A DNA stretch of 64,000 nt from a virus, in IMG/VR virus record IMGVR_UViG_3300043015_002491, positions 58,510-122,509 of that record. One strand, written 5' to 3'. Positions 1-6,913 of the stretch are shown piece after piece; positions within the stretch are counted from its first letter, which is position 1, and each line of letters begins with the position of its first letter. The notes beneath the pieces were generated by a model. The model ran no database searches, was not told the origin of the DNA, and saw nothing but the letters and a program-made list of their open reading frames with translations. Made by a program: the position numbers and the translations under genes.

Positions 1-111
1 TTCATTTTTAGAAACTATACTCGCTTTCAATGGATTTCCATTGTCATCAACCAAATACACTATTGATTCAGACTCATCTTTTTTAATTACTTTTGTAATA
101 ATTTTCATCAT
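1..111 (-). CDS. N-terminal fragment of unknown protein, cut by window edge
   Basis: An open frame of 37 codons starts with two consecutive ATG codons at 109-111 and 106-108 and runs off the left edge without a stop. The visible residues are hydrophilic (MMKIITKVIKKDESES, then a V-Y-L-V-D-D-N-G-N-P segment) and suggest a small beta-strand protein, but no family can be named from 37 residues. It lies downstream of the hairpin at 182-216, so it probably has its own transcription start. The call as a gene is moderately safe because of the ATG, the absence of stops and the consistent strand. Confidence 0.5.
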   Translation of the reverse strand, partial: MMKIITKVIKKDESESIVYLVDDNGNPLKASIVSKNE

Positions 112-181
112 TTATCTTTTAAACCTTATTATTTAATTATAACTTAAATCTAACTAAAAAAAATGAAAGTGTAAAGCATAA

Positions 182-216
182 AAAAGGTTTATATGAAAAA
201 ATCACATAAACCTTTT
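182..216. terminator. Bidirectional-looking hairpin terminator
   Basis: A 14-bp stem with one mismatch (AAAAGGTTTATATG against CACATAAACCTTTT) closes a 7-nt loop, with A-rich and T-rich flanks on both strands. It lies 185 bp beyond the stop of the Ro60-like gene and would end its transcript, including the structured tract between them. Confidence 0.7.
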
Positions 217-400
217 AATTTTATCGGAATGCGGGAGCGTTTACTTCAGAGCTCTGTAATGAAGGTTGTTTTTTATAGTACACATCCTAAGTTTTTTAGT
301 GTACCAAATAGGTGCTAACAACTTTAAAAACACCACCTTTCAACTGTACTTAATATAAATCTAATTTGTTAAAAAGTTTGCAGTATGCATTCCTTATATT
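217..400 (-). ncRNA. Structured non-coding tract after the Ro60-like gene (candidate ncRNA)
   Basis: These 184 bp hold no convincing ORF. On the minus strand they can fold into several hairpins: GTACAC/GTGTAC with an inner CTAA/TTAG helix (about 277-305), AGGTG/CACCT (about 309-338), and ACTTCA/TGAAG around a GAGCTC core (about 243-265). A local GC-rich patch (225-240, GCGGGAGCG) stands out in this AT-rich genome, as structured RNAs often do. Bacterial Ro60 homologues bind Y RNAs that are often encoded beside them, so a Y-like RNA or a structured 3' UTR is possible. No tRNA T-loop was found. This is inference from sequence pairing only. Confidence 0.3.
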
Positions 401-1852
401 TTAAACACGAATTGCTTCGTATCTTTCTGAACTAATAATATTCATCATCATTCCGTAAGGAGTGATATCATTACCAGCTAATAAGCTTGTTAATAACGCT
501 GGGCTGAAACCAGACACCAACGCAGTACCTTGCTTATCGAATTGTACTGGGTTATTGTCATTTCTTGATTGAATGTTCCAGTATACAACCTTTGGCATTG
601 TGTACCCAGCATCTGCATACATGTTTTCAATCATTCTTTGAGCAGTTGGATTCCAATCAGAATCACCTCTCCAACCATCGCCAGTAGCTTGGTTGAATTC
701 CATATCCGAAAGGATAAGAATCATAGTTGGCATTTCTGACTCAGCAACATTACTAGCTTTTGCTTTTTGAAGCAATACCTTGAATGTCTTTTCTAAGTCT
801 GTACTACCACCCCATTCTGCTCTAGATAGTTGGTTGAATCTGTCTCTTAAATCACCCTTTAAGTATTGTAACTTTGGGTTAGAGTGGAAAGTGAAGAATG
901 CATCCTTGAATGGTCCTTCATTTCTCTCAGAGATATATAAACCTAATGAGATAGCTACATCCATACAGCTGATATTTGCGTTACCGCCAGCTGACACACC
1001 CATTGAGCCAGAAACGTCTACCACTGGTAAAACTCTTTCTTTATTACCTTCCATGTAGTTAGGTAAAGCTTTCCATTGTTCAACAGCACCATCAGCTGAA
1101 CCATATTTCAAGTTCTTAGTAATGTCGTATGGATATACAGCACCAGCATTAATCTTAGTTTCACCCTTTGAAAGTGAATCCAAATATGCTTGGAATCTGC
1201 TACCATCATTCTTAGAGAATGCCTTCATGTAATCAGACATTGCCTTAGATGGTACGTGTTCGTATGTAATCGCACCGAATTCTCTAGCACACATTAATTG
1301 CTCAACAGTGTTAGATAACTCAGAAAGCATCTTTCTATACGCCTTTGGTGTTAACCCTAAGTGTTTTCTTAAGGTACTAGCCCATCTCTTCTTTTCCCTA
1401 TTCTTAGTGTTACCTCTTGGCATCCACTTAGCCGCAAGTCCATTACCATCTTTTAACGCTTTTTCAATTTCGTTAAGAGCTTCTTTCTCTAATTTAGTAC
1501 CAACTAATATTAAATAGTCATCATACCTACCGTACTCAGCAATAAGTCCTATGTTCTTCTTAAGTGCTGAAGTTTTAGTATTAGCAAGATAAGTTAAAAT
1601 ATCTCTGAAAGTACCTCTTTCACCAGCTCCACCTCTAACGTCTCTAGCCCAGAATAAAATCTTCATAGCTGTTAACGAATCTTCAGCGAAAGCTTTAGAA
1701 AATGCATTAATCTTTCTTTGTTTATCTTGCCCTCTTAAAGCACCAATTTGGAAAAATAGGTCTACACAAGAATTAAGTGTAGTTGAATTTGTTGTCATAC
1801 CATTTTCAGTAACAGTATCTTCAGTTCTTAAAGCGTCAATTAAATTTGCCAT
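401..1852 (-). CDS. Ro60-like (TROVE/DUF2828-type) protein with VWA domain
   Basis: This 483-residue protein has an alpha-helical N-terminal half (about 30-265, with the R-D-V-R-G-G-A-G-E-R motif at 70-79 and an N-T-V-E-Q motif at 181-185) followed by a von Willebrand factor A domain. The metal-ion site is intact: D279-x-S281-x-S283, T351 in G-G-S-T-D, and D383 in L-S-D-M. This architecture matches the Ro60/Rsr and DUF2828 families of ring-shaped RNA-binding proteins; bacterial members work with Y RNAs and exonucleases in RNA quality control. The N-terminal motif looks closer to DUF2828 than to classical Ro60. It has its own host-type promoter (1893-1923) and a structured tract plus hairpin downstream, so it is a single-gene unit. 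A role in RNA turnover during infection is inferred. Confidence 0.75.
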   Translation of the reverse strand: MANLIDALRTEDTVTENGMTTNSTTLNSCVDLFFQIGALRGQDKQRKINAFSKAFAEDSLTAMKILFWARDVRGGAGERGTFRDILTYLANTKTSALKKNIGLIAEYGRYDDYLILVGTKLEKEALNEIEKALKDGNGLAAKWMPRGNTKNREKKRWASTLRKHLGLTPKAYRKMLSELSNTVEQLMCAREFGAITYEHVPSKAMSDYMKAFSKNDGSRFQAYLDSLSKGETKINAGAVYPYDITKNLKYGSADGAVEQWKALPNYMEGNKERVLPVVDVSGSMGVSAGGNANISCMDVAISLGLYISERNEGPFKDAFFTFHSNPKLQYLKGDLRDRFNQLSRAEWGGSTDLEKTFKVLLQKAKASNVAESEMPTMILILSDMEFNQATGDGWRGDSDWNPTAQRMIENMYADAGYTMPKVVYWNIQSRNDNNPVQFDKQGTALVSGFSPALLTSLLAGNDITPYGMMMNIISSERYEAIRV

Positions 1853-1892
1853 AGTGTTAAAAATTTGAATTGTTAATTAATTTTAGTGTTCA

Positions 1893-1923
1893 CAAATATA
1901 TAACCTTTTTTTCCTTTTGTCAA
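1893..1923 (-). promoter_or_regulatory. Bacteroidetes-type promoter for the Ro60-like gene
   Basis: On the minus strand a TTG (1921-1923, within TTGACA) is followed after exactly 20 bp by TATATTTG (1893-1900), the Bacteroidetes -33/-7 pattern TTG...TAnnTTTG. The ATG follows 40 bp later. Confidence 0.8.
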
Positions 1924-1937
1924 CTTTTTTTTTAAAA

Positions 1938-2126
1938 TTATTTTAATAAATTTTGTAATTTTACCTGTAACTCATTGAGTTTCTTTTGGTTATTCTCAAT
2001 AATTTTTTGTTCATTATCTGGCATAGTTATGGGGTATTGTGATTTAAGTCTAGAAATCTCCCTTTGAAGTCTATCACCTTCTCTAATGTAATTGTCGTAA
2101 GCTTGCGCTTTTTCTTCTTGTGTCAT
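1938..2126 (-). CDS. Small coiled-coil protein
   Basis: A 62-residue, highly charged, probably fully helical protein (two helices broken near Y-P-I-T-M-P, residues 30-35). It starts directly after the lipoprotein gene, with only 1 bp between that gene's stop and its ATG, so the two are translated from one message. Family not recognised. It ends in an AT-rich gap before the promoter of the Ro60-like gene. Confidence 0.7.
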   Translation of the reverse strand: MTQEEKAQAYDNYIREGDRLQREISRLKSQYPITMPDNEQKIIENNQKKLNELQVKLQNLLK

Positions 2127-2127
2127 A

Positions 2128-2640
2128 TTAATTTATTTTAGTGAACCAAGCCCTAATAGTTGACGTTGTGTTTTGTATATTAGTGAACTCAGCGTTATTT
2201 ATTTGTCCGTCATCAACGAAGTAGTATCCGACATTGGCACTGTAGTGACTTCCACCAAATGGCATGAAGTATTTAAGCGTTAATTCATAATTTGTTGATG
2301 ATGGTAGTAATGATAGCGTGTATGGTCTTTGTGCGTTTTGATTTAATACATAATCATCACCAGTTGTAAATTCTATAGTATCGTTTGGATATTCTGTAGC
2401 AAATGCTGATACCACTTTTGTTAATACCCATCTTGTACCAACTAGTGGGTTTGTTTGGTTACCAGTACCTGGAAGTGTACCACCATGAGTGTATGTATTT
2501 TGCCAATTAGTTGTGTCAACTTCTTCTGGCACTTCTTCTAACGCAATAAATTCTTCTTTTTTACAAGAAGAAAATAAAAGTGCTATTATAACTAATATAA
2601 ATGTAAATATTAAAATTGTCTTTTTTGTTTCTAATTTCAT
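2128..2640 (-). CDS. Lipoprotein, predicted surface-exposed
   Basis: A 170-residue protein with a charged N-terminus, a hydrophobic stretch (8-24) and a lipobox ending L-F-S-S-C, so Cys26 should be lipidated. The next residues K-K-E-E fit the K-(D/E)2 lipoprotein export signal described for surface lipoproteins of Bacteroidetes. The mature part (about 50-170) looks like a small beta-rich domain of the lipocalin-like type seen in Bacteroidetes lipoproteins (G-T-R-W-V-L-T near its start); that resemblance is weak. A host-type promoter lies immediately upstream. Phage-encoded surface lipoproteins commonly act in superinfection exclusion; that role is inferred from location only. Confidence 0.75.
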   Translation of the reverse strand: MKLETKKTILIFTFILVIIALLFSSCKKEEFIALEEVPEEVDTTNWQNTYTHGGTLPGTGNQTNPLVGTRWVLTKVVSAFATEYPNDTIEFTTGDDYVLNQNAQRPYTLSLLPSSTNYELTLKYFMPFGGSHYSANVGYYFVDDGQINNAEFTNIQNTTSTIRAWFTKIN

Positions 2641-2663
2641 GTCCTTTAATTAATGGTTCTCTA

Positions 2664-2694
2664 CAAATGTAAGAAAGATATTTTAATTATCCAA
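2664..2694 (-). promoter_or_regulatory. Bacteroidetes-type promoter for the lipoprotein gene
   Basis: TTG (2692-2694), exactly 20 bp, then TACATTTG (2664-2671) on the minus strand; the ATG follows 23 bp after the box. It overlaps the 3' end of the 2683-2916 gene. Confidence 0.75.
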
Positions 2695-2916
2695 ATCTTT
2701 TTTAACAAATCTTACAATAATACCACCAATTTCTAATTCAATGACATCCTTATGTTGAAACTCTGTACTTTCTGGATTAGCTTTATAGAATAAATGTTCA
2801 TCCATCTTCTTATGGTCTGTTTCACTCATTTCATATAATAAAACTAACCCTTCTTTATTAATCTCATCGTTATTAATTACTTCTGAAACCGTTTTTATAA
2901 TATCATCATATTTCAT
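2683..2916 (-). CDS. Hypothetical small acidic protein
   Basis: A 77-residue protein with an acidic helical N-terminus and a C-terminal beta hairpin (V-I-E-L-E-I-G-G-I-I-V-R-F-V). It lies 1 bp after the stop of the 104-residue gene and so is co-translated with it. No family recognised. Its 3' end contains the promoter of the lipoprotein gene. Confidence 0.65.
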   Translation of the reverse strand: MKYDDIIKTVSEVINNDEINKEGLVLLYEMSETDHKKMDEHLFYKANPESTEFQHKDVIELEIGGIIVRFVKKDLDN

Positions 2917-2917
2917 A

Positions 2918-3232
2918 TTAAAACCTTGTAAAAATATTCTTTAAAAATGTACCTAATTTTTGATACCACTTTTTCTTTATTATAATTATACCGTTTGGGT
3001 TTGATTTAACTTTTTCACCTAAACCACTTTTAATTTCATTAATAAACCTGTTTTTCTTCCTTTCAACATCTTCTTTAATAGCTTTAATATCATTATTAAT
3101 GGAATCAATCGTTTCTACTTTTTCTAAACTTTCTTCCTTTTCTAGACCACTAATAAAAGTTTTATTATGTTCTTTAAATTTTGAAAGGACTGCTTCTAAC
3201 GGTATCTTACCCTCTAATTTTGGTTTACTCAT
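2918..3232 (-). CDS. Hypothetical basic/charged protein
   Basis: A 104-residue protein, mostly helical and charged, with a likely coiled coil at 27-70 and a basic, aromatic C-terminus (W-Y-Q-K-L-G-T-F-L-K-N-I-F-T-R-F) that may form an amphipathic membrane-binding helix. Its start overlaps the stop of the NUDIX gene by 4 bp, showing translational coupling. No family recognised. Confidence 0.65.
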   Translation of the reverse strand: MSKPKLEGKIPLEAVLSKFKEHNKTFISGLEKEESLEKVETIDSINNDIKAIKEDVERKKNRFINEIKSGLGEKVKSNPNGIIIIKKKWYQKLGTFLKNIFTRF

Positions 3233-3663
3233 ATTCTATTTATTTTACCCTTTAACCCTGGAAACAGTGGTTCTGGTAATTCATTTTTATCAAACCAACC
3301 CCAATCCAGATTCTCATGGTCTAATGTAGGTATAAATTCGCTATTTGTCAAGCCTTCGTAATAATGAAACTCTAAATTTTTACTCTTATGGTAGATTTTA
3401 TCTATAAATTTATAAGAAATAATATTTGGGTTTATCTGCATTTCTTCATTAACTTCTCTTTTAAGCCCTTCTAATACATCTTCACCGTCTTCAATACCAC
3501 CACTAACTAATGACCATGTATTAGGTTCATCACCAAAGTCATTTCTAAGTAATAATAGGATTCTACCAGTCGAGTTACACTTAACCAATACTCCAGCCGC
3601 AGTTCTTTTGTTTTCGTTTTCCATTAACATATATCTAACTTTATTTTTAATTAAATCTTTCAT
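3229..3663 (-). CDS. NUDIX hydrolase with short N-terminal leader
   Basis: A 144-residue protein whose NUDIX box (about residues 72-94) matches G-x5-E-x7-R-E-U-x-E-E-x-G-U except that the last glycine is glutamine (R-E-V-N-E-E-M-Q-I). NUDIX enzymes cleave nucleoside diphosphates linked to another group; phage members act on dNTPs, (p)ppGpp, NAD-like compounds or RNA caps, and the substrate here cannot be read from sequence. The first 17 residues (MKDLIKNKVRYMLMENE) lie before the NUDIX fold and resemble the N-termini of the proteins at 11576-11830 and 22130-22621. The motif ATATTTATA lies 4 bp before the ATG. Confidence 0.85.
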   Translation of the reverse strand: MKDLIKNKVRYMLMENENKRTAAGVLVKCNSTGRILLLLRNDFGDEPNTWSLVSGGIEDGEDVLEGLKREVNEEMQINPNIISYKFIDKIYHKSKNLEFHYYEGLTNSEFIPTLDHENLDWGWFDKNELPEPLFPGLKGKINRI

Positions 3664-3667
3664 ATTA

Positions 3668-3677
3668 TATAAATATT
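3668..3677 (-). promoter_or_regulatory. ATATTTATA motif before the NUDIX gene
   Basis: AATATTTATA on the minus strand ends 4 bp before the ATG. It is one of nine exact ATATTTATA copies before gene starts here and overlaps the TTG element of the divergent promoter at 3676-3706. It may be a phage-sigma promoter element or a translation signal. Confidence 0.4.
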
Positions 3678-3706
3678 GACTTATTGGATGATAAACGTTA
3701 TCTTTA
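3676..3706 (+). promoter_or_regulatory. Bacteroidetes-type promoter for the plus-strand membrane gene
   Basis: TTG (3676-3678), exactly 20 bp, then TATCTTTA (3699-3706), one base off TAnnTTTG; the ATG follows at 3723. It is the only candidate for this isolated plus-strand gene. Confidence 0.55.
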
Positions 3707-3722
3707 AAGAAAAATTAAAGTT

Positions 3723-4049
3723 ATGGTAAATTTATTTATTTTCGTATTAGTTGCTTATGGGATTAGTAACATTTTAATCTATGGTTCAATCTTTGAAGGT
3801 TGGAGAACCTTACTATCTAAATTAGGGACTGGCGATAAGAGTCTTTATAAACTATTCACTTGCATGATGTGTTTACCTACTTGGGTAGGGTTTGGTTTAT
3901 CTTATTTGTTACAATCACAAGGGATTGATACACCTATGACCACTTATGGTATTGAGAATTTATACTTATCTATATTTTTAGATGGTGTATTAAGTAGTGG
4001 AGCTGTTTATGCGTTTAACGTATTAGTTGAATACTTTGAGGGTGAATAA
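3723..4049 (+). CDS. Small membrane protein, DUF1360-like
   Basis: A 108-residue protein with three likely membrane segments (about 2-22, 51-65 and 82-102) and a cysteine motif C-M-M-C (47-50) followed by L-P-T-W-V-G. The motif and topology recall the DUF1360 family found in phages and bacteria, whose function is unknown. It is one of only two plus-strand genes in the window and is transcribed alone: its own promoter lies upstream and a terminator follows 6 bp after the stop. This looks like an independently regulated accessory gene. Confidence 0.7.
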   Translation: MVNLFIFVLVAYGISNILIYGSIFEGWRTLLSKLGTGDKSLYKLFTCMMCLPTWVGFGLSYLLQSQGIDTPMTTYGIENLYLSIFLDGVLSSGAVYAFNVLVEYFEGE

Positions 4050-4055
4050 TAAAAA

Positions 4056-4073
4056 AGCCCCAATTAAGGGGCT
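4056..4073. terminator. Bidirectional terminator between converging genes
   Basis: Perfect stem AGCCCC/GGGGCT with a 6-nt loop, A-run on the left and T-rich tract on the right, between the stop of the plus-strand membrane gene and the stop of the minus-strand gene ending at 4079. Confidence 0.85.
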
Positions 4074-4078
4074 CTTTA

Positions 4079-4723
4079 TTAATAACTTCCAATTTTTTCT
4101 TCTTCACATACTGGACAAACTTCATCTGGTCCAGAACAATTACATGTTATATTTGGTACATCGAATTCTTCTAATTCAACCTTACCATTCTTAGGTGGTA
4201 ATTCAATATCTTGACCTTTAACATTAGTGATTTTAATTTCACCATTTACCTTTTCAGTTGTTTTTTTAACTTCTTCTGGGTTAGCTGGTGGTGGTGGTAG
4301 TGTTTCTTCCACATTAACATCATCTTCTAACTCAAAGTTATCCATATCACCTAACGATGGCATAACACCTGGTTTATTAAAAGTAAATTTAAGTTCTTGT
4401 AATTCGTGTAAAGTTTTTTCTTTAAATAATTTTTTAAGTTCTTCTACCTTTTGTTTAAGTAATTCATATTTCTTTTCTCTTTCAATATTAACGCTAATAA
4501 CACCTTCAACATAATCTAATAAGTCGTCAATTGTTACACCTTCCTTTTCAGTGAAGAACATATAGTAATTTTGAGATTCATCAACTAACTCTTTTTTAAT
4601 CACATCACTATTTGGTACCGTCCACCCTTCTTTAAAGACAGCATCAACAATTTGCATACCTTGGATGTATCTAATACCAACAATGTGGGGTTGTAATGAA
4701 TCTAATCTTTCTTGTATTGACAT
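4079..4723 (-). CDS. Hypothetical protein with C-terminal cysteine cluster
   Basis: A 214-residue protein: a mixed alpha/beta N-terminal part (1-75), a charged coiled coil (about 78-110), a proline/acidic linker, and a C-terminal cluster C-N-C-S-G-P-D-E-V-C-P-V-C typical of a small zinc-binding knuckle. No family recognised. It is followed by a shared terminator and lies among small accessory genes. Confidence 0.7.
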   Translation of the reverse strand: MSIQERLDSLQPHIVGIRYIQGMQIVDAVFKEGWTVPNSDVIKKELVDESQNYYMFFTEKEGVTIDDLLDYVEGVISVNIEREKKYELLKQKVEELKKLFKEKTLHELQELKFTFNKPGVMPSLGDMDNFELEDDVNVEETLPPPPANPEEVKKTTEKVNGEIKITNVKGQDIELPPKNGKVELEEFDVPNITCNCSGPDEVCPVCEEEKIGSY

Positions 4724-4738
4724 AAAACAATTTTATTT

Positions 4739-4951
4739 TTAAATATAAATACCAGTTACGATACTCATTAAGATATATGCTATAGACATGCTCAATACCC
4801 ATAACGAAGTATTTTTAACTAAATACTTCTTAGGATTTTCAGTACTTGATTTCACCCAAGCTTGAGTAAAGTAGTACCCATGTCTAATAACGTTTAAACA
4901 TGACATAAATAACAAAATAAGTAAAATTTTATTGAGCATATCTATTAACAT
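4739..4951 (-). CDS. Small membrane protein
   Basis: A 70-residue protein with two hydrophobic segments (about 4-20 and 47-68) joined by a basic loop. No family recognised. It lies 10 bp after the H1-like gene and 15 bp before the 214-residue gene, in the same minus-strand run. A role in the host envelope is possible but not shown. Confidence 0.6.
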   Translation of the reverse strand: MLIDMLNKILLILLFMSCLNVIRHGYYFTQAWVKSSTENPKKYLVKNTSLWVLSMSIAYILMSIVTGIYI

Positions 4952-4961
4952 AATTTTTTAT

Positions 4962-5135
4962 TTAAGCTTTTTTCTTATCAGAAATTTCAAGTCTAAGCTC
5001 TTGAGCTACTTTTTTAATTTCTTGTAACCCTTGTCTAACTCTAGTTCCAGCAGCTTTATTGCTCTTACTATAGAATTTTTCTACATCTTCGTTAAGTCCT
5101 TCTACTAAAGCTTTTAAATTTTCAAATTTTTCCAT
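4962..5135 (-). CDS. Histone H1-like DNA-binding protein (Hc1-type, 57 residues)
   Basis: This 57-residue gene starts MEKFENLKALVEGL and contains F-Y-S-K-S-N-K-A-A-G-T-R-V-R-Q-G (21-36), the hallmark of the short histone H1-like proteins that are common in Bacteroidetes (pattern N-K-A-A-G-x-R-x-R). It ends in the basic segment S-D-K-K-K-A. The protein should be a helical hairpin that binds DNA or nucleoid. Its presence in a phage suggests capture from the host and a role in host nucleoid takeover, genome compaction or transcription control; this is inference. It is too short for ordinary ORF cut-offs and easily missed. Confidence 0.85.
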   Translation of the reverse strand: MEKFENLKALVEGLNEDVEKFYSKSNKAAGTRVRQGLQEIKKVAQELRLEISDKKKA

Positions 5136-5148
5136 TTTAATTTAATTT

Positions 5149-5385
5149 TTAATTATTATTATTGTTATTATTATTTGCGCTAGGTGCGTTAGCACTTGGC
5201 GCTGTATATGAATTCCATTTGGAAATCATAGTTTCAATTTTAACTATTTCAGCCAGTGATTCTTTAATTTCATCAACTAAATACTCAATATTACTTTCAC
5301 TACTATTGATAAGTCTTTGGAGTTTCTCTTCAGCCTTTAATTTATCACTAGCTAACTCAGCTAATATAATTTCAATCATTCTCAT
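5149..5385 (-). CDS. Small coiled-coil protein with Asn-run tail
   Basis: A 78-residue protein with a helical coiled-coil body (1-55) and a low-complexity tail of two A-P-S-A-N repeats followed by eight asparagines, encoded by an AAT/AAC triplet run. The tail is prone to length change by slippage. No family recognised. It precedes the H1-like gene in the same direction. Confidence 0.6.
   Translation of the reverse strand: MRMIEIILAELASDKLKAEEKLQRLINSSESNIEYLVDEIKESLAEIVKIETMISKWNSYTAPSANAPSANNNNNNNN
5152..5175. repeat. (ATT)n triplet repeat
   Basis: Eight consecutive ATT/GTT triplets (one GTT interruption) encode the Asn run at the C-terminus of the 5149-5385 gene. Copy number may vary among isolates. 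Confidence 0.8.
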
Positions 5386-5389
5386 GTGG

Positions 5390-5419
5390 TAAATATAAGG
5401 TATTAAAAATATTAATCAA
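5390..5419 (-). promoter_or_regulatory. Weak Bacteroidetes-like promoter
   Basis: TTG (5417-5419), 19 bp, TATATTTA (5390-5397), ending 4 bp before the ATG of the 5149-5385 gene. Spacing and the last base differ from the eight better matches, so this is tentative. Confidence 0.35.
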
Positions 5420-5436
5420 CCCTTAAACACGTTTTT

Positions 5437-5910
5437 TTACCCTTTTTTAAGGGATTCGTCTAAAATTTTGTAGATTTCTATGAAGTTATCCATATCAGAA
5501 CGTGTCTTAAGTTTATTATATGAAAACACTGATATCCATAGGGTTCTAATTGTGATAGGTACATTTCTATTGTCTTTATCATCGAGCATGTAAAATACTT
5601 CCATCATGAATTCTAAAAAATAATCATAAGCTTCTTTAGATTCATTAAAATGTATTTCTTCTTCTTTAAAATTATCGATGTTTTTATTCCAACACCATTT
5701 AAAATGATTTACTTTATCTTCGTCTGATGTGAAATCATCACCCATATAAGTATCAAATATAAGAGTCAATAAAGATTGTACAAAGTCACTAAACAAAAGA
5801 CATTTCTCATATCTAATGTTATTGGCGCTATATAATACTGCCACACTATCTTCACTTAACGGTGTTTTAATATAACTCAAAAATTCCCTAGTTTTATCCT
5901 CTTTTTCCAT
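5437..5910 (-). CDS. Hypothetical acidic helical protein
   Basis: A 157-residue, acidic, largely helical protein rich in aromatic residues (for example H-F-K-W-C-W-N-K at 90-97). No signal peptide, membrane segment or known motif is seen. It follows the endolysin gene in the same direction, with 38 bp between them. Function unknown. Confidence 0.6.
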   Translation of the reverse strand: MEKEDKTREFLSYIKTPLSEDSVAVLYSANNIRYEKCLLFSDFVQSLLTLIFDTYMGDDFTSDEDKVNHFKWCWNKNIDNFKEEEIHFNESKEAYDYFLEFMMEVFYMLDDKDNRNVPITIRTLWISVFSYNKLKTRSDMDNFIEIYKILDESLKKG

Positions 5911-5948
5911 TTAATCTAAATATATAGAATCAATAGAAAAAATAAATG

Positions 5949-6830
5949 TTATAATGACAATAGCATGTCAATTAAATCTTGTTGTGGAAATAAATCTGTT
6001 TTATCTTTCCTAGTATTGGTGTGGGTCCACATACCCTTCACTTTACCATAATAAGCATCTTCATTAAATTCAAAAGCATCGACACCCTTTTTCTTTATTT
6101 CTGATATTAAACCTTCTCTAACGTCAATACCATCCCTTTCGGCAATAAATAATATTAATTTTCTAGTACTCTCTATCTGTTCATCAGAATATCTATGCCA
6201 TTCTTGATGACCTCTAAATGGTTTATCTAACTTTACTATTTGTTCTGGTACTACACTAGTCCCAGCATAAGTCTTACCATTTGTTACATAACCAAAATTA
6301 CATATTTCAAGCCCTACAGAATGTGTGTGCATATGTTGTGAACCATTCTTACCTAAATGCCACCCATACCCACCTTCTGGAATACATTGTAACATCTTAC
6401 CATCATAATTAAAGTCATCACCCTTTACAGATGGTCCACCTAATACAAACTCAGTAGCTATTGACCCTCTAGAGTCCATACCCCACTGGTCAACACATTT
6501 ATATGGATTGTGCCAGCCAGCTGTATGATGTAAAAATAAATATTCTTTGTTTGTAGGACCTTCTTTATATTCACCCTTTGGTAGAAGATATCTTTCAATT
6601 ATTAATCCATTAGAAGTCTCGTAAAACGCCTCTGTATTGTCTGTGGTAGCTAACCCCATAGCATCCCAAGTTTTAGGACCTACAATACCATCAGCTTTTA
6701 ACCTATTTTGATGTTGCCACCTAATTACCGCTGATTCTGTACCTGGACCGAAATCACCATCAGCTGTTATACCTAAAAACTCTTGTAATTCTTTTACTTC
6801 TTTTCCCTTAGAACCTTTTTTTAATATCAT
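5949..6830 (-). CDS. Endolysin: N-acetylmuramoyl-L-alanine amidase with peptidoglycan-binding domain
   Basis: A 293-residue protein with an N-terminal peptidoglycan-binding domain (about 1-60; G-x-x-G-x-E-V-K-E-L-Q and D-G-D-F-G-P-G-T motifs) and an Amidase_2 domain (about 93-250). The likely first zinc ligand is in F-L-H-H-T-A-G (H101/H102), and the L-E-I-C-N-F motif (174-179) is the usual core strand. The enzyme cleaves the amide between MurNAc and L-Ala in peptidoglycan. No signal peptide is present, so release needs a holin or another route. A second amidase (13652-14272) sits in a separate cassette, so the two may serve lysis and entry separately. Confidence 0.9.
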   Translation of the reverse strand: MILKKGSKGKEVKELQEFLGITADGDFGPGTESAVIRWQHQNRLKADGIVGPKTWDAMGLATTDNTEAFYETSNGLIIERYLLPKGEYKEGPTNKEYLFLHHTAGWHNPYKCVDQWGMDSRGSIATEFVLGGPSVKGDDFNYDGKMLQCIPEGGYGWHLGKNGSQHMHTHSVGLEICNFGYVTNGKTYAGTSVVPEQIVKLDKPFRGHQEWHRYSDEQIESTRKLILFIAERDGIDVREGLISEIKKKGVDAFEFNEDAYYGKVKGMWTHTNTRKDKTDLFPQQDLIDMLLSL

Positions 6831-6869
6831 AACTTTTCTTTAGTAATAAATATTATACTAAATAAAAAA

Positions 6870-6887
6870 ACCCTCACAATGGAGGGT
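6870..6887 (-). terminator. Terminator after the 582-residue gene
   Basis: Stem ACCCTC/GAGGGT with a 6-nt loop followed on the minus strand by a seven-base T run, 26 bp beyond the stop at 6914. Confidence 0.8.
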
Positions 6888-6913
6888 TTTTATTTTAAAG
6901 TTTTAAGTTTGTA

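Noticed and set aside
225-300. Possible tRNA in the GC-rich patch near the left end
   Set aside because: No T-loop (TTCRANNC) or matching acceptor stem can be found on either strand; only local hairpins are present.
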